In this document: piece after piece, positions 32,824 through 44,909 of the stretch
Position numbering within the stretch: position 1 is the stretch's first letter
How the letters are laid out: each line of letters opens with the position of its first letter
Assembly (NCBI RefSeq): GCF_013426205.1
Contig: NC_089425.1
Span: 4,340,001-4,404,000, forward strand
Direction of reading: 5' to 3'
Length of the DNA: 64,000 bases
DNA from: Metarhizium brunneum
Taxonomy: Eukaryota; Ascomycota; Sordariomycetes; Hypocreales; Clavicipitaceae
Position numbers and translations under genes: made by a program
The notes under the pieces: model-generated
Told to the model about the DNA's origin: nothing
Database searches by the model: none
Seen by the model: the letters and a program-made list of their open reading frames with translations, nothing else

Positions 32824-35189
32824 ATGACCCATCCGGCGATGTGGGCTCTCAGTAGAGGCTCGTACTATGTTCATCCCCAAGAAGTGGTAGGTCTACTTCG
32901 CCAAGGTGGCACTATACAGTCTTTGGCTAACCAATGTACTCCTTTTGTCGCGTAGGGTCGCCTCGTTGAGACTGCTACAGGCGATGAGCTCTGGACGCCC
33001 GCCGTTTTGCTGTCTGTCCATGCTGGATTCGGTCCACAAGATGCCGAAAAGGCGATAAACGACTTTCGCCAACGGGACGATGTTTTCTCTGACGATTTCA
33101 TCTCAACACTCGTGCTGCAGCCCAAGAAGAACGAGGATGTGAGTGATGTTGCTGCCCAACTTGCCCAAAGCAGCTTCACCACCTACACCAACGACCCGAC
33201 TCATACTCTTGGGCTCCTCCCCCCGGGACCCTACTTTATCCGCGGCAACTCAATCCATCAGGCCTGGAAGCTCTATAATGACCACCTGGATGCCTTTGTC
33301 ATCCCTACCATTCCAGACGATGTTATCAATCCGACCAGGTCAGCCCATTCAAGTCTACTCACGCCAGCTACGCGGTACTAATAGAATTCTCCAACTCAGT
33401 TTCTCCGTGCTGCAAGCGGTGTCGCAGCAAGGTTCCTTTCGAAGCGTCGCCGTACCAAGTCGACTTTACTCAAGCCCGAGCAAAGAGAAGCCACTCGCTG
33501 GTGCCCGTATCAGCATCAAAGACAACTACGACTTGAGCGGAATCCGAACCACCATGATGAATCGAGCCTACAACGAGCTATACCCAGCGCGTACGTCCAG
33601 TGCAGACTATGTCAAGAAGCTGATTGGACTGGGTGCTGTCATCGTAGGCAAGACCAAGATGTCTGCCTTTGCATCCGCAGAGGAGCCAACTGATCAGTGG
33701 ATCGACTACCACTGCCCATTCAACCCCAGGGGTGACCAGTATCAGACTCCCTCGTGCAGTTCTACTGGCGCCGGTGCATCTCTTGCAGGCTACTCTTGGC
33801 TCGACCATTCGATTGGAACGGACAGTAAATACCAATTTTCCGGCAAATCCCATTTGCTCCTGCTTACTGCTCCATAGCCTCAGGTAGTATACGCCTTCCT
33901 GCGGCTTTCAATGGCCTTTTCGGCCTCAGGACTTCCTATGGTGTCACCTCACGCCAGGGCATTGTCCCGAGCTGCAAGTATGCGCACTAGGTCCATTCCC
34001 AGGCAATCGATGAGTCTAACCTTGGTTCAAAGTGAATTCGATACAGTAGGGACGCTCCACAGAAGCCTGAAGGATGCCAAGCATCTGACCGCAGCAACTT
34101 TGGATGTTCCCGACTCGTCTCAGGTGAGTCGTCTACCCTGTCGATGCATCTTGCACATCTAACTCTCCAAGTTTCCGAAACGGTTGCTTTATCCTCTGGA
34201 CTTTTTTCCGCAGGCAGATGCCGATCAACAAGCCATGACCGAGTCCTTCATTACGATCGTGGAGAGTTTTCTTGGTATCGAGCGCACTCCCATCAGTATC
34301 ACGGATACATGGGCATCAAATCCTCCCGAGGAAGCCCAGGGGAAGTCGCTGCAACAGTTTCTAGAGATGGTAACTGTCCTTTGCTTCAATTCAATCTCGT
34401 AGGTTGCCTTGGACTAACTTTTGAACAGAGCGCAGTTTGGCCCATGTATTATGATACATACCACACCTTCGACGCATTCCGTGCCGACTACCTTGCGAAA
34501 TTCGGAAAGGAGGCATTTGTGGGACCTTACATGCGCAAACGATGGTAAATATCAGAATCGAGCTGCAACGATGAGGCGAACGGCAGAGTTAATCTTAACC
34601 TAGGAGCATTGCTGTTCCATTTACGAAGGAAGAGCGCGCCCAGGGCGTAGCCGAAATGAAGACTTTCAGGACTTGGTTTGAAACTAACATCATGGGGCAG
34701 CATAGCGACACTGTTACCGATGCTGTGATGGTCATGCCCTTTGGCTCTGCGAGTCCAAAGTACCGCGACGACTCAAATAAGTACGTCCTCGACCCTCACC
34801 CTTGCCTCTGGAACATGTTCTTCCTAACCAATAAAAGGCTTCCTAGTATCGTCGGGTCGTTCTCGGTCTTCTATCTGCCAGCAGTACTTCAGCTGCCAAC
34901 GCTCATAATCCCCAGTATGTGATCGATGCCTTCACAAACATCTTTTAGCATTCTAGCTGACATTGATTCAAAAGTCGGACAGAAGCCGTACAACTCGCGC
35001 ATCAGTGGATTGGAAGAGCATCTTCCAATTGTTAGCAGCTTCATGGGGGCCAAGGGCAGTGATCTGATGCTCATCAATTTGGCCGAGGCGGCGTTAAACA
35101 GTGCCAAGTGGCCGACCGAAGTCCAGACAGGTCGCGAGACTTTTGCAACTGGCGATGATGGTAAGACATCGCATAGTACAACCGAGTAG
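32824..35189 (+). CDS. Amidase with Arp1-type N-terminal domain
   Basis: Ten exons close in phase to 620 residues: 32824-32886, 32956-33338, 33400-33824, 33878-33977, 34033-34123, 34172-34369, 34429-34544, 34604-34780, 34838-34914 and 34957-35189. The first 150 residues form the scytalone-dehydratase-like Arp1 N-terminal domain (GSYYVHPQEVGRLVETATGD). The amidase-signature domain follows: ARISIKDNYDLSGI gives the catalytic Lys, CSSTGAGASLAGY the Gly/Ser-rich core, and splicing exon 3 to exon 4 forms GTDTSGSIRLPA with the bridging cis-Ser and nucleophile Ser. Such enzymes hydrolyse amide bonds; the substrate cannot be read. Divergent from the CmcJ-like gene, so co-regulation in a small metabolic cluster is possible but unproven. 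The completed triad argues that it is functional. Confidence 0.9.
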
Positions 35190-35407
35190 TGAATCGCACG
35201 GTGCGATAGTACGTCGGATGAATCAAGCTGAGTTATAAACAGAATGGTCGATGACAAGTACTGGTAACGTAGTTATCGAGGCAGGACAGTTGAATCTTTG
35301 TGCTTTCTACCTAGTCAAACTGATTTACAAAGAGTCTACTCCTGGAGTCTCTCGCACACTGTGATGCAGGCAAGGCAGAATCGGCGAATAGGCACGGCCC
35401 CGTAGCT

Positions 35408-35650
35408 TTACGTTCCGCCAACCTCACGCTCTCGGACTCTATGGGGCTCAGTGATGGGTCCATCCCAGCCTCCATTGATTCTCATGCCTGGAGTAGCAGG
35501 GTATGGGTTCCCGGCTCCCTCGGCAACCAGGAACGGTCTTTCCTGTGCCTTGGAATCCCCACTACTAGCGGCGCTTGCGGCTCTGTCGGCAGCCTTGATC
35601 TGATCTCGTAGCTCCTTCCAAGTCTGGACGGGCGAACTGGATTCAGCCAT
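35408..35650 (-). CDS. Small hypothetical protein, 80 residues
   Basis: The product starts MAESSSPVQTWKELRDQIKA, with a predicted helix rich in Ala and Ser, then a Pro/Gly-rich tail (GAGNPYPATPGMRINGGWDG). I do not recognise a family. Support for a real gene comes from an apparent 57-bp intron in the 5' UTR at 35710-35654 (donor GTACGT, branch GCTAAG, acceptor TTCTAG) ending three bases before the ATG. No signal peptide or membrane segment. Confidence 0.55.
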   Translation of the reverse strand: MAESSSPVQTWKELRDQIKAADRAASAASSGDSKAQERPFLVAEGAGNPYPATPGMRINGGWDGPITEPHRVREREVGGT

Positions 35651-36250
35651 GATCTAGAATATATAAGATATAAGCTTAGCTGGGTGTGAGAAGTAGTTTC
35701 TGGGACGTACTGGAGATGTTGTAAAGCGCGCGGCTGGAGATGGTAGTGTCGATGTTGTACTTAGGATGAGCTAAGAACTCTGTTACTTGGAGTGAGGTGC
35801 TTGAGGTCGAGTTTGAGGGTGGAAGATACGAAACGTCACCAGGCTATTATAGATTTAGTAGCGAGGAAGGCTGCCTACCCCTCGGATCCAGAGCCTAGCC
35901 CCCCGCTTCATCGGGCCGCTTCATGTATGTTACAATGAGGTGTGTGGATGGGGCCATGTTACCTGACATGCGGTACGCCAGGGTACCATCTACTACACAC
36001 TGCTGTAGCGTTGGGGGCGGCTGAAAGCAGAGCTATGTATGCTCTTGTCCTTGCCTGACGCCCTAGGCAGCAAGTGTCTCCAGAAGAGCCTCAGTGAGGC
36101 TGAGGTATTCAGCCCCAAAGAGAGGGCCAGAAGCAATACAGTCACTGGCATAGCGCCTGTCTTCCGTCCTACCAGCTGCTCGAACTGTGTAGCGCTCCTC
36201 TCTTCCTCATAGATTACCTAAGGACTTAAAGCTCTTGACAATCCGGCAGA
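35651..36250. other. Divergent promoter region
   Basis: Contains the 5' UTR intron of the small gene (35654-35710) and presumably promoters for it and for the CorA-like gene. No coding sequence is seen. Confidence 0.45.
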
Positions 36251-37919
36251 ATGCAATCAAACGCGCCTACTATCGTATCTTCCGGGGGAAGTTCTGCTTC
36301 CTACGTTGAAGAATATGTCCAGGTGATCAAGTCTTGTTTCTCCAAGGACAGCGTTATCGGCCCCTATTTCTACCAGCTCATTGACTATTTGCAATCCGAC
36401 TCTACAAGCGAATCCCGCATGAATCCTGTCCCCAGCGCCATACGGCTTCGTGCCTCGTCCGATCTAATACATCAAACCTATGCTCCGGCCACGCAGCCTT
36501 GGGGGCTTGATATTCCGGAAAAGAATGTAACTCAAACGCAAGCACCATGTCTGATCACAATTGAAGGACTGCCCTCTCCCAGCTGTGTCGCCTACCTAGG
36601 CAGCAAATATGGTTTGCGGCCAGAATATTGGTTGGGTCATTTGAGCCTCGGCCGACAAAGCCCGACCCACGATAAGTTTTTCGAACTTCCAGCCCTACCA
36701 TCTCGACGAGGCAATATCGTCCAAGTTTTGATTCCTTTCCTCGGGAGGCGAACTGGGTCCTCGTACGCTACACACGTTTCCGCAATTGAGCGGCTCCAAG
36801 CGCAGCAGAAGCTCGAGGAATGGGACCGGCATCTGTTTCAGAACAAGAAATTCGGAGCGACTAGACTACGCAAGCTACATCTGCATAGCTCACAGTATTT
36901 CAGCATCGAACAGCTCGTTTCATTCACTGTCTGCACCAGAACCCCAAACAGCTGGGTCGGTAAGTGGACGCGCCTTTCTTTCTTTCTTTCTTCTCCCCCA
37001 GCTGGGACAGAAATCTGATAGCAACGTAGGCATCTTTTTGGTCGACCAAGGTCTTGGCGTGCCAGAGACGCAGGACACCCCGTGGTCAAAATACACTCGA
37101 AACAGGCAGGCTCCAGATTTTCTTCCGATTCTTTCATACAACGAGAGCCCGTCGGGTTACGAGATCCAAAGCACAGCCCGCGAAATGAGTCCTTCAACGC
37201 CCAACCCTTTTCATCCCAGGGATCATGTGAGGGTAGCCAGCGATAAGGACCTGGATCTCTTGCGCGAAAGTCCCTTTGCGGTTCTCGCAAGCTTACTGGG
37301 CAGAGCGGCTGCAGGTTGGGCTCAGATACTCAACTTTATCGACTCTGATATCGACAAGTGCAAGATACCTGGTCCCTCGCCGACAACAGAGGCCCTTGGC
37401 TCGGCACTAGAGCAACTGAGATTTAATCTGGATTTTCTAGCTCACGCGGAGCAATCTTTGAAAGACAATGCCTACTTGATTGAATGGCACGGCTCTCGAA
37501 CTTGGCCAGGGCATCAAGAATATCAAGAAGCAACCCTGGGCGCAGAATTGGCATCAACACTCCTCCTGGATACTCAGTACCTCATACGACGCTGCTCGGA
37601 ATTATCACATCGCTGCGAATCAGTCAGTCAGGTACTCTCAGACACCATAAACGTTAGCGAAGCGCGCGAAAACTTTGGTCAAACCCAAAAAATCACGAAT
37701 TTAACGACGCTGGCATTTATTTTCATTCCGCTGGGGTTTGTATCTACATTCTTCGGCATGAATGTAAATGTATTTGAGAAGAACCCTTCAATATGGATTT
37801 ACTTTGCAGTTGCATTGCCATTTACTGGATCTATATTTTTTTTCTATTATTGTTGCTTCCACCGCCGTCTCTGGCGGCGGAGCCAGCAGAGCCTGCGAAT
37901 GGCTTCAAACGGTGGCTGA
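36251..37919 (+). CDS. CorA-like divalent-cation transporter family protein
   Basis: Two exons (36251-36959 and 37030-37919; a 70-bp intron with donor GTAAGT and acceptor CGTAG) encode 532 residues. A long cytosolic N-terminal region is followed by a helical stalk (SVSQVLSDTINVSEAREN) and two C-terminal transmembrane helices. The CorA signature lies at the end of the first: LGFVSTFFGMNVNVF, with Gly-Met-Asn near residue 480. The second helix is IYFAVALPFTGSIFFFYYCC. Fungal genomes have many of these divergent CorA-like proteins, often in variable regions; magnesium transport itself is not shown. The in-frame alternative without splicing would replace residues after 237 with an unrelated tail. 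Confidence 0.88.
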
Positions 37920-38508
37920 AACAGACCTCACGTGAGGAGGCCTCAACACCAACACAGGCGTATGTTATCCATGGCTAGATGAATTTAACAAGCATCAATC
38001 AACCAGTTACGAGTACCCCAAACCGCGTGATAATTATCACCCGAATAGAAGCCTTGCGCTTCCAACAATTATATTACGAAGAAAAAAGTGTTCACAAGCT
38101 AGATACCCTCGACAAAGTAACAAATGATTCTGTATACTGGGGCGGTGAATCACACAGGTCCGTTAGCCAGGGATCATGGTCATGCCATTGACCGATTGTC
38201 GGTCAGGATGATCGCTGCCGCGGCGCTGGCCATCTCTGTAACCTCACGGGCCTCACGGGCATCAAGACTACTGGTTTGGCACCTCAATCTGACTGTATTT
38301 TCCCCGCAAAGTATAAAGTCACGGCTTGAAGTGCGACCACGTAACTAATGCTGCCATCTTTGGCTTCAGGGCCACCTTGCAGTAAGCCCGTCCAAGCTTG
38401 TAACCTGGACCTACCCCAAAAATGCTCTCCAGCTTCAGTTTTTAATCCGCTGTTATTCCTCCCCCCCTCCTGTCTCTCTATGCAGATTTCTTGACTCAGC
38501 TACTAGGG
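37920..38508. other. Convergent intergenic region
   Basis: About 590 bp between the stops of the CorA-like (+) and OPT (-) genes. Short frames only; nothing supported. Confidence 0.45.
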
Positions 38509-40757
38509 TCAAACCCCAAAATTTGGTACGTGAAGAGCGTCGAACAGTAGAGAAAGGGGACTAAATAGACCCTGACCAAGAATCAGGCCCGTTGCGCAAC
38601 AAAGCATGGTAAAGTTGTCCAGACCATATCGTCGTGTCGCTGTGATAGATATAAGGCCTCCAAGCGCTCGTGGAAGAGTGATTCCTGGAACAATATACAT
38701 TCCTTGGTAGAGTTTCAGTGACCAGAACCCTTAAACAATGAAGAGGTGCAAAGGTTTACTCACCAATTGCTATAGCTATGCCAGAAGGGACCAGGCAACG
38801 CCACCAGTGCTTCAAGCTCAAGATCCTCAACACGCTAAAGACTGCACCGAGGGCGAATGAACCCATCAGAAAGCCCGTTAGCCCAGGTGGAAGACCCTGC
38901 CAACGGATAAAGCGAGATGTGGTGATGTACAGGTGTGCATCAGGTATGCTAAACTCCTCGCTCGGTATCTTGTCGAGGGAGGAATATATCTTGTAGAAGA
39001 AAATCGCAATGAATGCGCCGACATAAGATCCGATCATTTGCGCAAAAATGACTGCTCGTGGGGCTATTTGCGTTATGGAAGCTATCTTGAGGTTTCCCAT
39101 CTGCTGCGCAGCCTGGGACGCACCGGATTCAATGGCCCCGCCGAGAAGAAGGTTAGCTGAAGTGAATTTGGGACCGGAGAAAGAGAATAGCCGGGCAATA
39201 GCGAACTGAGCGAATCGACCTGCAGCTTTGGATTAATTCTATGCTATGAATGTTCGACAATGGGACAGGACACTGTCTTACCAATAGCAACTGATGCACC
39301 ATTATCAGTCTCTCCCATGGACCTCATTGATATGAAGCCCGCTAAGGGTATCAATAAGGCGGCTAGCAGCGTAGCAGGGACAGACGTCAGGTGGCCAAAG
39401 GCTGTTGGTATGGAAATGAAGTAGAGCAGAAGTAGGGCGGCACCAATCCAACCCACTAGACGTGTTGTAATGAGACACGATTTTGGCCATCCATCATCTT
39501 GTGCCATGGCAGTCTCATTTGCTGTGTTGACAGAGCTGGGCGACTCGCGCAACAGCGGCGTTTCTGTGCCGTCTCTTTGGCCGTGACTCGAGGAGAGCTG
39601 TTTTCGCTGTACAATGTTGCTGACCCATCGACGAGCACGACATATGAATGGCTTGGAGCAGATCCATCCTACCGCAACGATGGTGTCCCCCAGAATGAAT
39701 CCTAATCCGACACAAAGAATCCACCCGCGTGGGCCATTTTCAAAGTCGGTGATCGGGCCAGGGGCCCATCCACGATGCTTGGCCACCGGAGATAAAATAC
39801 CCCAACCAACAATTGCTCCAATAAGGACGTAGGCGTTGATACTAGGTCCAATAATGACACCATAGCCGATATAGGCAGGAGATAGGTCGAACGCCCACAT
39901 CCAGTGACTGGCAGCGTGGAGGCCAAAGATGGGCACGCGGTGGAGAATAGGTAAGAAGTAGGCAATGAAGCTCTATGCTCTGTGTGAGAAAGGCGAATTC
40001 AGCAGAGTTGGGATGAACTGACAAAAGATAAAGAAGCGGCCAACGCATACAGCAGCATCCGGAGGGCAGGCCGATTCGTATCCCGGCCTAAGCCTTCCTC
40101 TTCTTCGCGCCGAGAGTTCTCGTCGAGGAGGCGTTCAGTGTCGCCGCCAGGGTCTGCCTCATCCCTCTCACTATACACATTGTTGATGTCTGAGACTCGC
40201 GATGCACGGGGGCGCATCTGCGTCTGCTTAGCTCGAGCAATGATATCTGGTCGTTTGAATAGAATGCCGATAAGTGCTCCGGTGGCAGTAGCTGATGGAT
40301 AAGGGAGGCTTTCTCTCAAGATGAGCAGTCTTCGGAAGGGTACAGCGGCAATGATCCCCAGCCCACATGTAGCCATGGCCCAGAGCAGAAGTTGGCCATT
40401 GGTGAATTTGAACGGGCCATTCTCTTCTGGTTTGGTGAGAAACTCAAGGGCGGGGATGAATGACGTGAGCCCCAAGGTGAAGGGTGCGAGGCCGAGAGAT
40501 CCAGCGATAACCTCAATGAGGGTTGTCTCCATTGGCGTCAGGGCCTTCGAGAGGCGTGGGCGTATGCTCTGAAAGATGGCAAACCCGAGCAGGGCACTCT
40601 GCATTGGCATAGGGCTGACCATGCCCGCTTGCAGGCCAAAATATATATTTGCAAGGCACACGACGATGCCCAGCAAGATGCCGCACGCCACCGCACGCGG
40701 AGTGAGGGTGGCCGCGTGAGAATCATTGTCTTGACCTGGCTGACGCGAAGCCTCCAT
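38509..40757 (-). CDS. OPT-family oligopeptide/metal-chelate transporter
   Basis: Four exons, 40757-40023, 39972-39282, 39219-38764 and 38702-38509, close in phase to 691 residues; introns are 50, 62 and 61 bp. The protein is highly hydrophobic with roughly 14 membrane segments. The N-terminal family block is AVACGILLGIVVCLANIYFG followed by LQAGMVSPMPMQSALLGF. Later blocks are HWMWAFDLSPAYIGYGVIIG, GWAPGPITDFENGPRGWIL and GLPPGLTGFLMGSFALGAVF, typical of the YSL/ISP4 superfamily (PF03169). A hydrophilic loop at about 180-235 separates two halves. It is probably a proton-coupled importer of small peptides or metal-chelate complexes in plasma or vacuolar membrane; substrate unknown. Its promoter adjoins AT-rich repeat block 2, a possible source of silencing. 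Confidence 0.92.
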
Positions 40758-41241
40758 GGTTGGCGCGGGAGAGAAAGGATAAGAGATGGCCGCGGTTGCC
40801 GTGTGCTATCTCCTTGACTGCCAAACTGTAACCACCTCAATCTCGCTTACGGGGAACCAATCGGAAACACCAAAAATTAGTCAAGTGGATCAGCGGTATA
40901 TAGGTATACATGGCAAATCTATACAAATACAAGTTATTTTAAGTGCCAAATATTCTAATAACTATTATAAAAGGGTATATTATATTTAAAAAAATAAGTT
41001 AATTATATAAGAATAAAATAAAAGTAATTTAATATTAATATTTATAATAACTATTACTTTCAATTATTAAATTAAAAAATAAATTAAATATAATATAATA
41101 ATATATATTTTATATTTTAATAAATTATAAGCTTAATTAATATATATTATAATATATATAAATTATTATAAATTAAGTTTTTAATATTATAATTAATAAA
41201 TATTATTAAATTTATATTAAAAAAATATTATAATTATTTAT

Positions 41242-42010
41242 ATCCCTTTATAATAAGGGGGAAAACTATAATATAAAGCTACTTTTTATTAACTAGCTTT
41301 ATAATATTCTTTTTAATTTTCTCTTTTATTTTTTTTTTCTTATTTTTTTTCTTATTTTTTTAGCTATTTTATTAAGTTTTTTAATTTTTTTAATATTTTT
41401 AGCTTTTAATAATATATTTTTCTTTTTATTAATATTTTTTATAATAATAACTTTTTTATTACCTTTTTAAGCTTATTAGCTTTAATTCTTAAAGTTATAA
41501 TAAGTAACTTACTTATATTAGGCTTATTATTTTTTTAGTATTAGTTATAATTATAATTATTAATTATTAATTAAGTTTAATATTAATAAGTAAAAAGCTA
41601 TAATACTTTAAAAAGTAATATAAAACTAAAAACCTATAAGTAATTATATTATTTATAAAGTAATTTATTTAAATTAAGTATATAAAAGTAAAATAAGGTA
41701 ATTATAAGGAAAATAATAAGCTTTATAAAAATTAAGACTTTATTAATTTATATTATATTAAATTACTTTAAGTTTTTTAAGGTATAACTTATATAATTAT
41801 AAATTATTATTATTATTATATATATTTTTAATATATAAAGTTATAAGCTTTTATTAATATATAAAGTTATAAATTACTTTTTAAGCTAGTAAATTTAATA
41901 TATTATAATATATATATTATTTTTTAAATTATATATTACTATTAAATTAGCTAGGTATAGCTATTAATTATATTACTAGTAGGTTCTGGTAATTAACTAG
42001 CCTTTTTTTT
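41242..42010 (+). repeat. Module R2+R1, copy 3
   Basis: Matches 25012-25826 in order and orientation, but has only two copies of the TTTTTTTTCTTA unit. It ends in the same TAGGTTCTGGTAATTAACTA sequence, with one C now T. Confidence 0.75.
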
Positions 42011-42164
42011 ATTTTTTTATTATAATTTAAAATAATTATTTATATTTATTTTATATTAAAAAAATATTATAATTATTTATATTTATTTTATATAAAAAAA
42101 ATAAAAATAAATAAAAATAAAATAAAATAAATTTTTTTTATTTTTATTAATATTATTAATTAGC

Positions 42165-42245
42165 CTTTATAGCGTAGTAATTAAGTATTATAAAGCCCTA
42201 TCTGGTCCTATAAAAAGCTGGTTTAAACCTGGCTAGAAGCACCTT
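42165..42245 (+). repeat. Possible tRNA-derived SINE head
   Basis: TATAGCGTAGTAATTAAGTA resembles a Pol III A box, and GGTTTAAACC 50 bp later resembles a B box after C-to-T change. Stems do not fold perfectly, so it is not a working tRNA gene. Confidence 0.3.
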
Positions 42246-43159
42246 AATTTTTAGCTTAATTACCTAGAAAAAAGATTAACTTATATTTTAGTCACGTGAT
42301 ACTAGGGGTAAACTTATATTAAATTTACCTAAAAATTAGCTTATAAGCCTAAAGCTTTAAGGTATAAGAAAAATTAAGCTAGCTTATATTATAGCTATAA
42401 TATATTATAAAATTAAGTATTATAATATAAGCTTTTTAGAAATATAATTATAAGTAATATAATAATGAAAGTTAAAATAAAAGTTAAGATATATAAGTAA
42501 TTAAAAGCTATTTTATATAAAAGAATATTTTAAGAGAATTTTTAAGAGAATATTAGGTTTTTATCTAGCTAGGCTAGCTAGCTAGCTAGCTTAGTAAGGT
42601 TTTTCCCAGATACAAATAAAATATAAAGGTTCTAGAGTATAAAATACTAATCTAGTAGATATAAATAAATAAATAAATATTATTAATTATAGTTATAGTG
42701 GAAGTTAGCAAGTGCTTGTAGGAGATATATATATATATAAGAGCAGTAACTAATAATTAGTTATATTAGTATTATTAATCTTAGTATTTACTAATAATAG
42801 ATTTTTTATTAATACTAATATATAATTATAATAAGGTTTTAATAATAAAAAAGGTAAATAACTTAGATATAAAATTAACTTAAAATATAAGAGAAAATAA
42901 ACTATATAAATATATTATATATATAGGTATTTTAGGTTTTTAATATAACTTAATATAAGTTATAATTATAAAGTTAATAAGTTTATATAATAATATATAA
43001 GGTTTAATTATATAATAATAGCTAAGGCTATTATAAAATAGCTATAGCTAGTAGGCTATAATATAGTATAAATTATACTAGTATATTTAATATATTATAA
43101 TATATATATAAATAGTCTACTTTTCTAGTCTCTTACTATTTTTAGCCTAGTATACCGAG

Positions 43160-43640
43160 AAGAAACTGGTCGTGAGGGTTATTAACGTCGGCGTCGATAA
43201 AGTGGGTGATTTTCTGGTGATCAACAGATGAAGTACCCATGCCGCGGGCAACTTCGTTTGGGGCCTGCTAAATAAGAACTCATGTTGTTAAGCTGTGCTT
43301 GAGAGGCAGAAGCATGGCACGTACTTACTAGAATCCCGTGGGCTTAGTAAAGGTGCTTCTTAATGGCGGCCTTGGTTAAGCAGACAAAGCAGAAGTCTAA
43401 CTTCTTCTTAAAGCCTTAGGCGAAGCAGTCTACACAGATCCACTTCAGCTTATTGCCTTGGCGTAAGGTGGAACGGTCCTTAACACAATACCTAAATTAC
43501 TGCCACCACGCCCTTATGTCCTGGCCGCCAGTATAACGCTTAAATCCCGGCTATTTCGCCTACTCCTGACGGCCCTAAAGTGTCCAATCAACCTTAATAA
43601 AGTCAGAGGCCATCCCGCAAGGACAGGGCAATAGCGTTGT
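43160..43640 (-). pseudogene. RIP-mutated zinc-finger protein fragment
   Basis: On the minus strand one frame reads KRYTGGQDIRAWWQ, stop, FRYCVKDRSTLRQGNKLKW, ICVDCFA, stop, GFKKKLDFCFVCLTKAAIKK, HLY, stop, AHGI. The stops stand where Trp or Gln would be expected. Two Cys-x2-Cys pairs followed by spaced His residues suggest a zinc finger, perhaps from a transposon protein. G and C content is much higher than in the adjacent AT block, so it was hit more lightly. Confidence 0.6.
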
Positions 43641-44909
43641 TAGTAATGAGGTTCCTGCAGACGATGCTGGTGGCGAAGACAAGAACTTGACCCCCTCTAT
43701 TGAGCTTGGTTGGCTTAAAGTGGATGGAATAGAAGAAAATATATTTGACGATATAGCGATGATGTTAGCCAGTCAAGCACATTGCTGCCACAGTTCGTGC
43801 AGTGTTATGTTGGACACGATTATGGGAAACCATCGAAGCTTCGCTGCGCCATCCATAGCTACGACAGAAAAGTGTGGCCAACATCACGCGTGTCTACACG
43901 CTTATTTGGCGTTCAATACTAACTAACAGAAAAAGAAAAGCTAGGAAAAGCAAGGAGAAAGCTCAGGTCCTCAACTGCGTTAAACTGGCTTTGAGAAGAA
44001 GCAAGCAGCCTCACAGTTTGACTACGGCTTGGTCGGCAGTGTTCAGGGGCAGGTAATATAGCATCCCTATAGGCTCCGGCCAGTTAAGTTGGGGTTACTC
44101 GTCGCTCTAAGAGCACCCTATTGGCTCGAGCGGACATGCACAGACAACGCAACGCGCACCGTTTCTATTATTATAAATAAGCCCCATACAATAAATAAAG
44201 TCACCGATACACTCCTTCAGGATTCAATCGGGTCTAGGAGCGTGTCAACATTATAAAAGCCAACGGGAAAGAGCAAAAGAAAAAAGAAACTTCTGATAAT
44301 TATTACCCAATATTTTACACTTTGTCTTGGCTGGTAGGATTTGATTAAGGGTGTAGATCTGAGATCACAAAGCATCTTCACGAACGTTCTGCTCCCAACG
44401 CAAGGTTAGAGTAGAACGTCTCCATTGTCAATTCAGCTAGGAATCTTTCAGTAGACTCCAAGTTCAAGATATTCCCTCGGCATTACTACAACTGGCTGCA
44501 ATGCAACTAGCACGGAGGGATAGCTCTTTAGAATTTCACCCATGCATTGGCCAATATGTACCCAGCTTGCGGAAAATTGAGTACAAAGAGACCTACCCTA
44601 TATGCTGTAGTTAGTGGGTACCTAGAGCCCACGCATTGTGCTATTGCAGACCAAGTAGCTCCCAAACATGGCCCGCTTCGACCAAATATTCTCCGTAGAT
44701 CATTTTCCTGATCCTCTCGACGACCAAAAATGGATTTATTATGATGGACAGATTATATACTACGCGAACCAGCGCCAAATAGATCGGACCTTTTGAATTC
44801 GCAAAACGTTTAGAGAAATTGTAGATTACTTAGCCTTATATAGAAGTATATAGAGCTATATTACACGGAAATCGCAAGTTATATAAGAGCTATAATTATA
44901 AGACCTAGG
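43641..44909. other. Mixed-composition DNA between repeat blocks, no gene
   Basis: Normal-to-AT-rich DNA with short frames. An 80-codon plus-strand frame at 43687-43926 shows no family. From about 44810 it grades into the AT-rich repeat into which the retrotransposon inserted. Confidence 0.4.

Larger units (their letters stand above)
40900..43155. repeat. AT-saturated RIP-degraded repeat block 2
   Basis: About 2.2 kb of TA-rich sequence directly upstream of the OPT gene. It contains a second R2+R1 unit (41242-42010), a tRNA-like segment at about 42165-42245, a (GCTA)n run near 42565-42590, and at 42690-43155 a copy of the same element end that recurs in block 1 (from GCAAGTGCTTGTAGGAGATA). 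No coding capacity. Confidence 0.88.

Noticed and set aside
42165..42245. Considered as a functional tRNA gene
   Set aside because: The T-arm stem does not pair and the acceptor stem cannot be formed; kept only as a possible SINE head.
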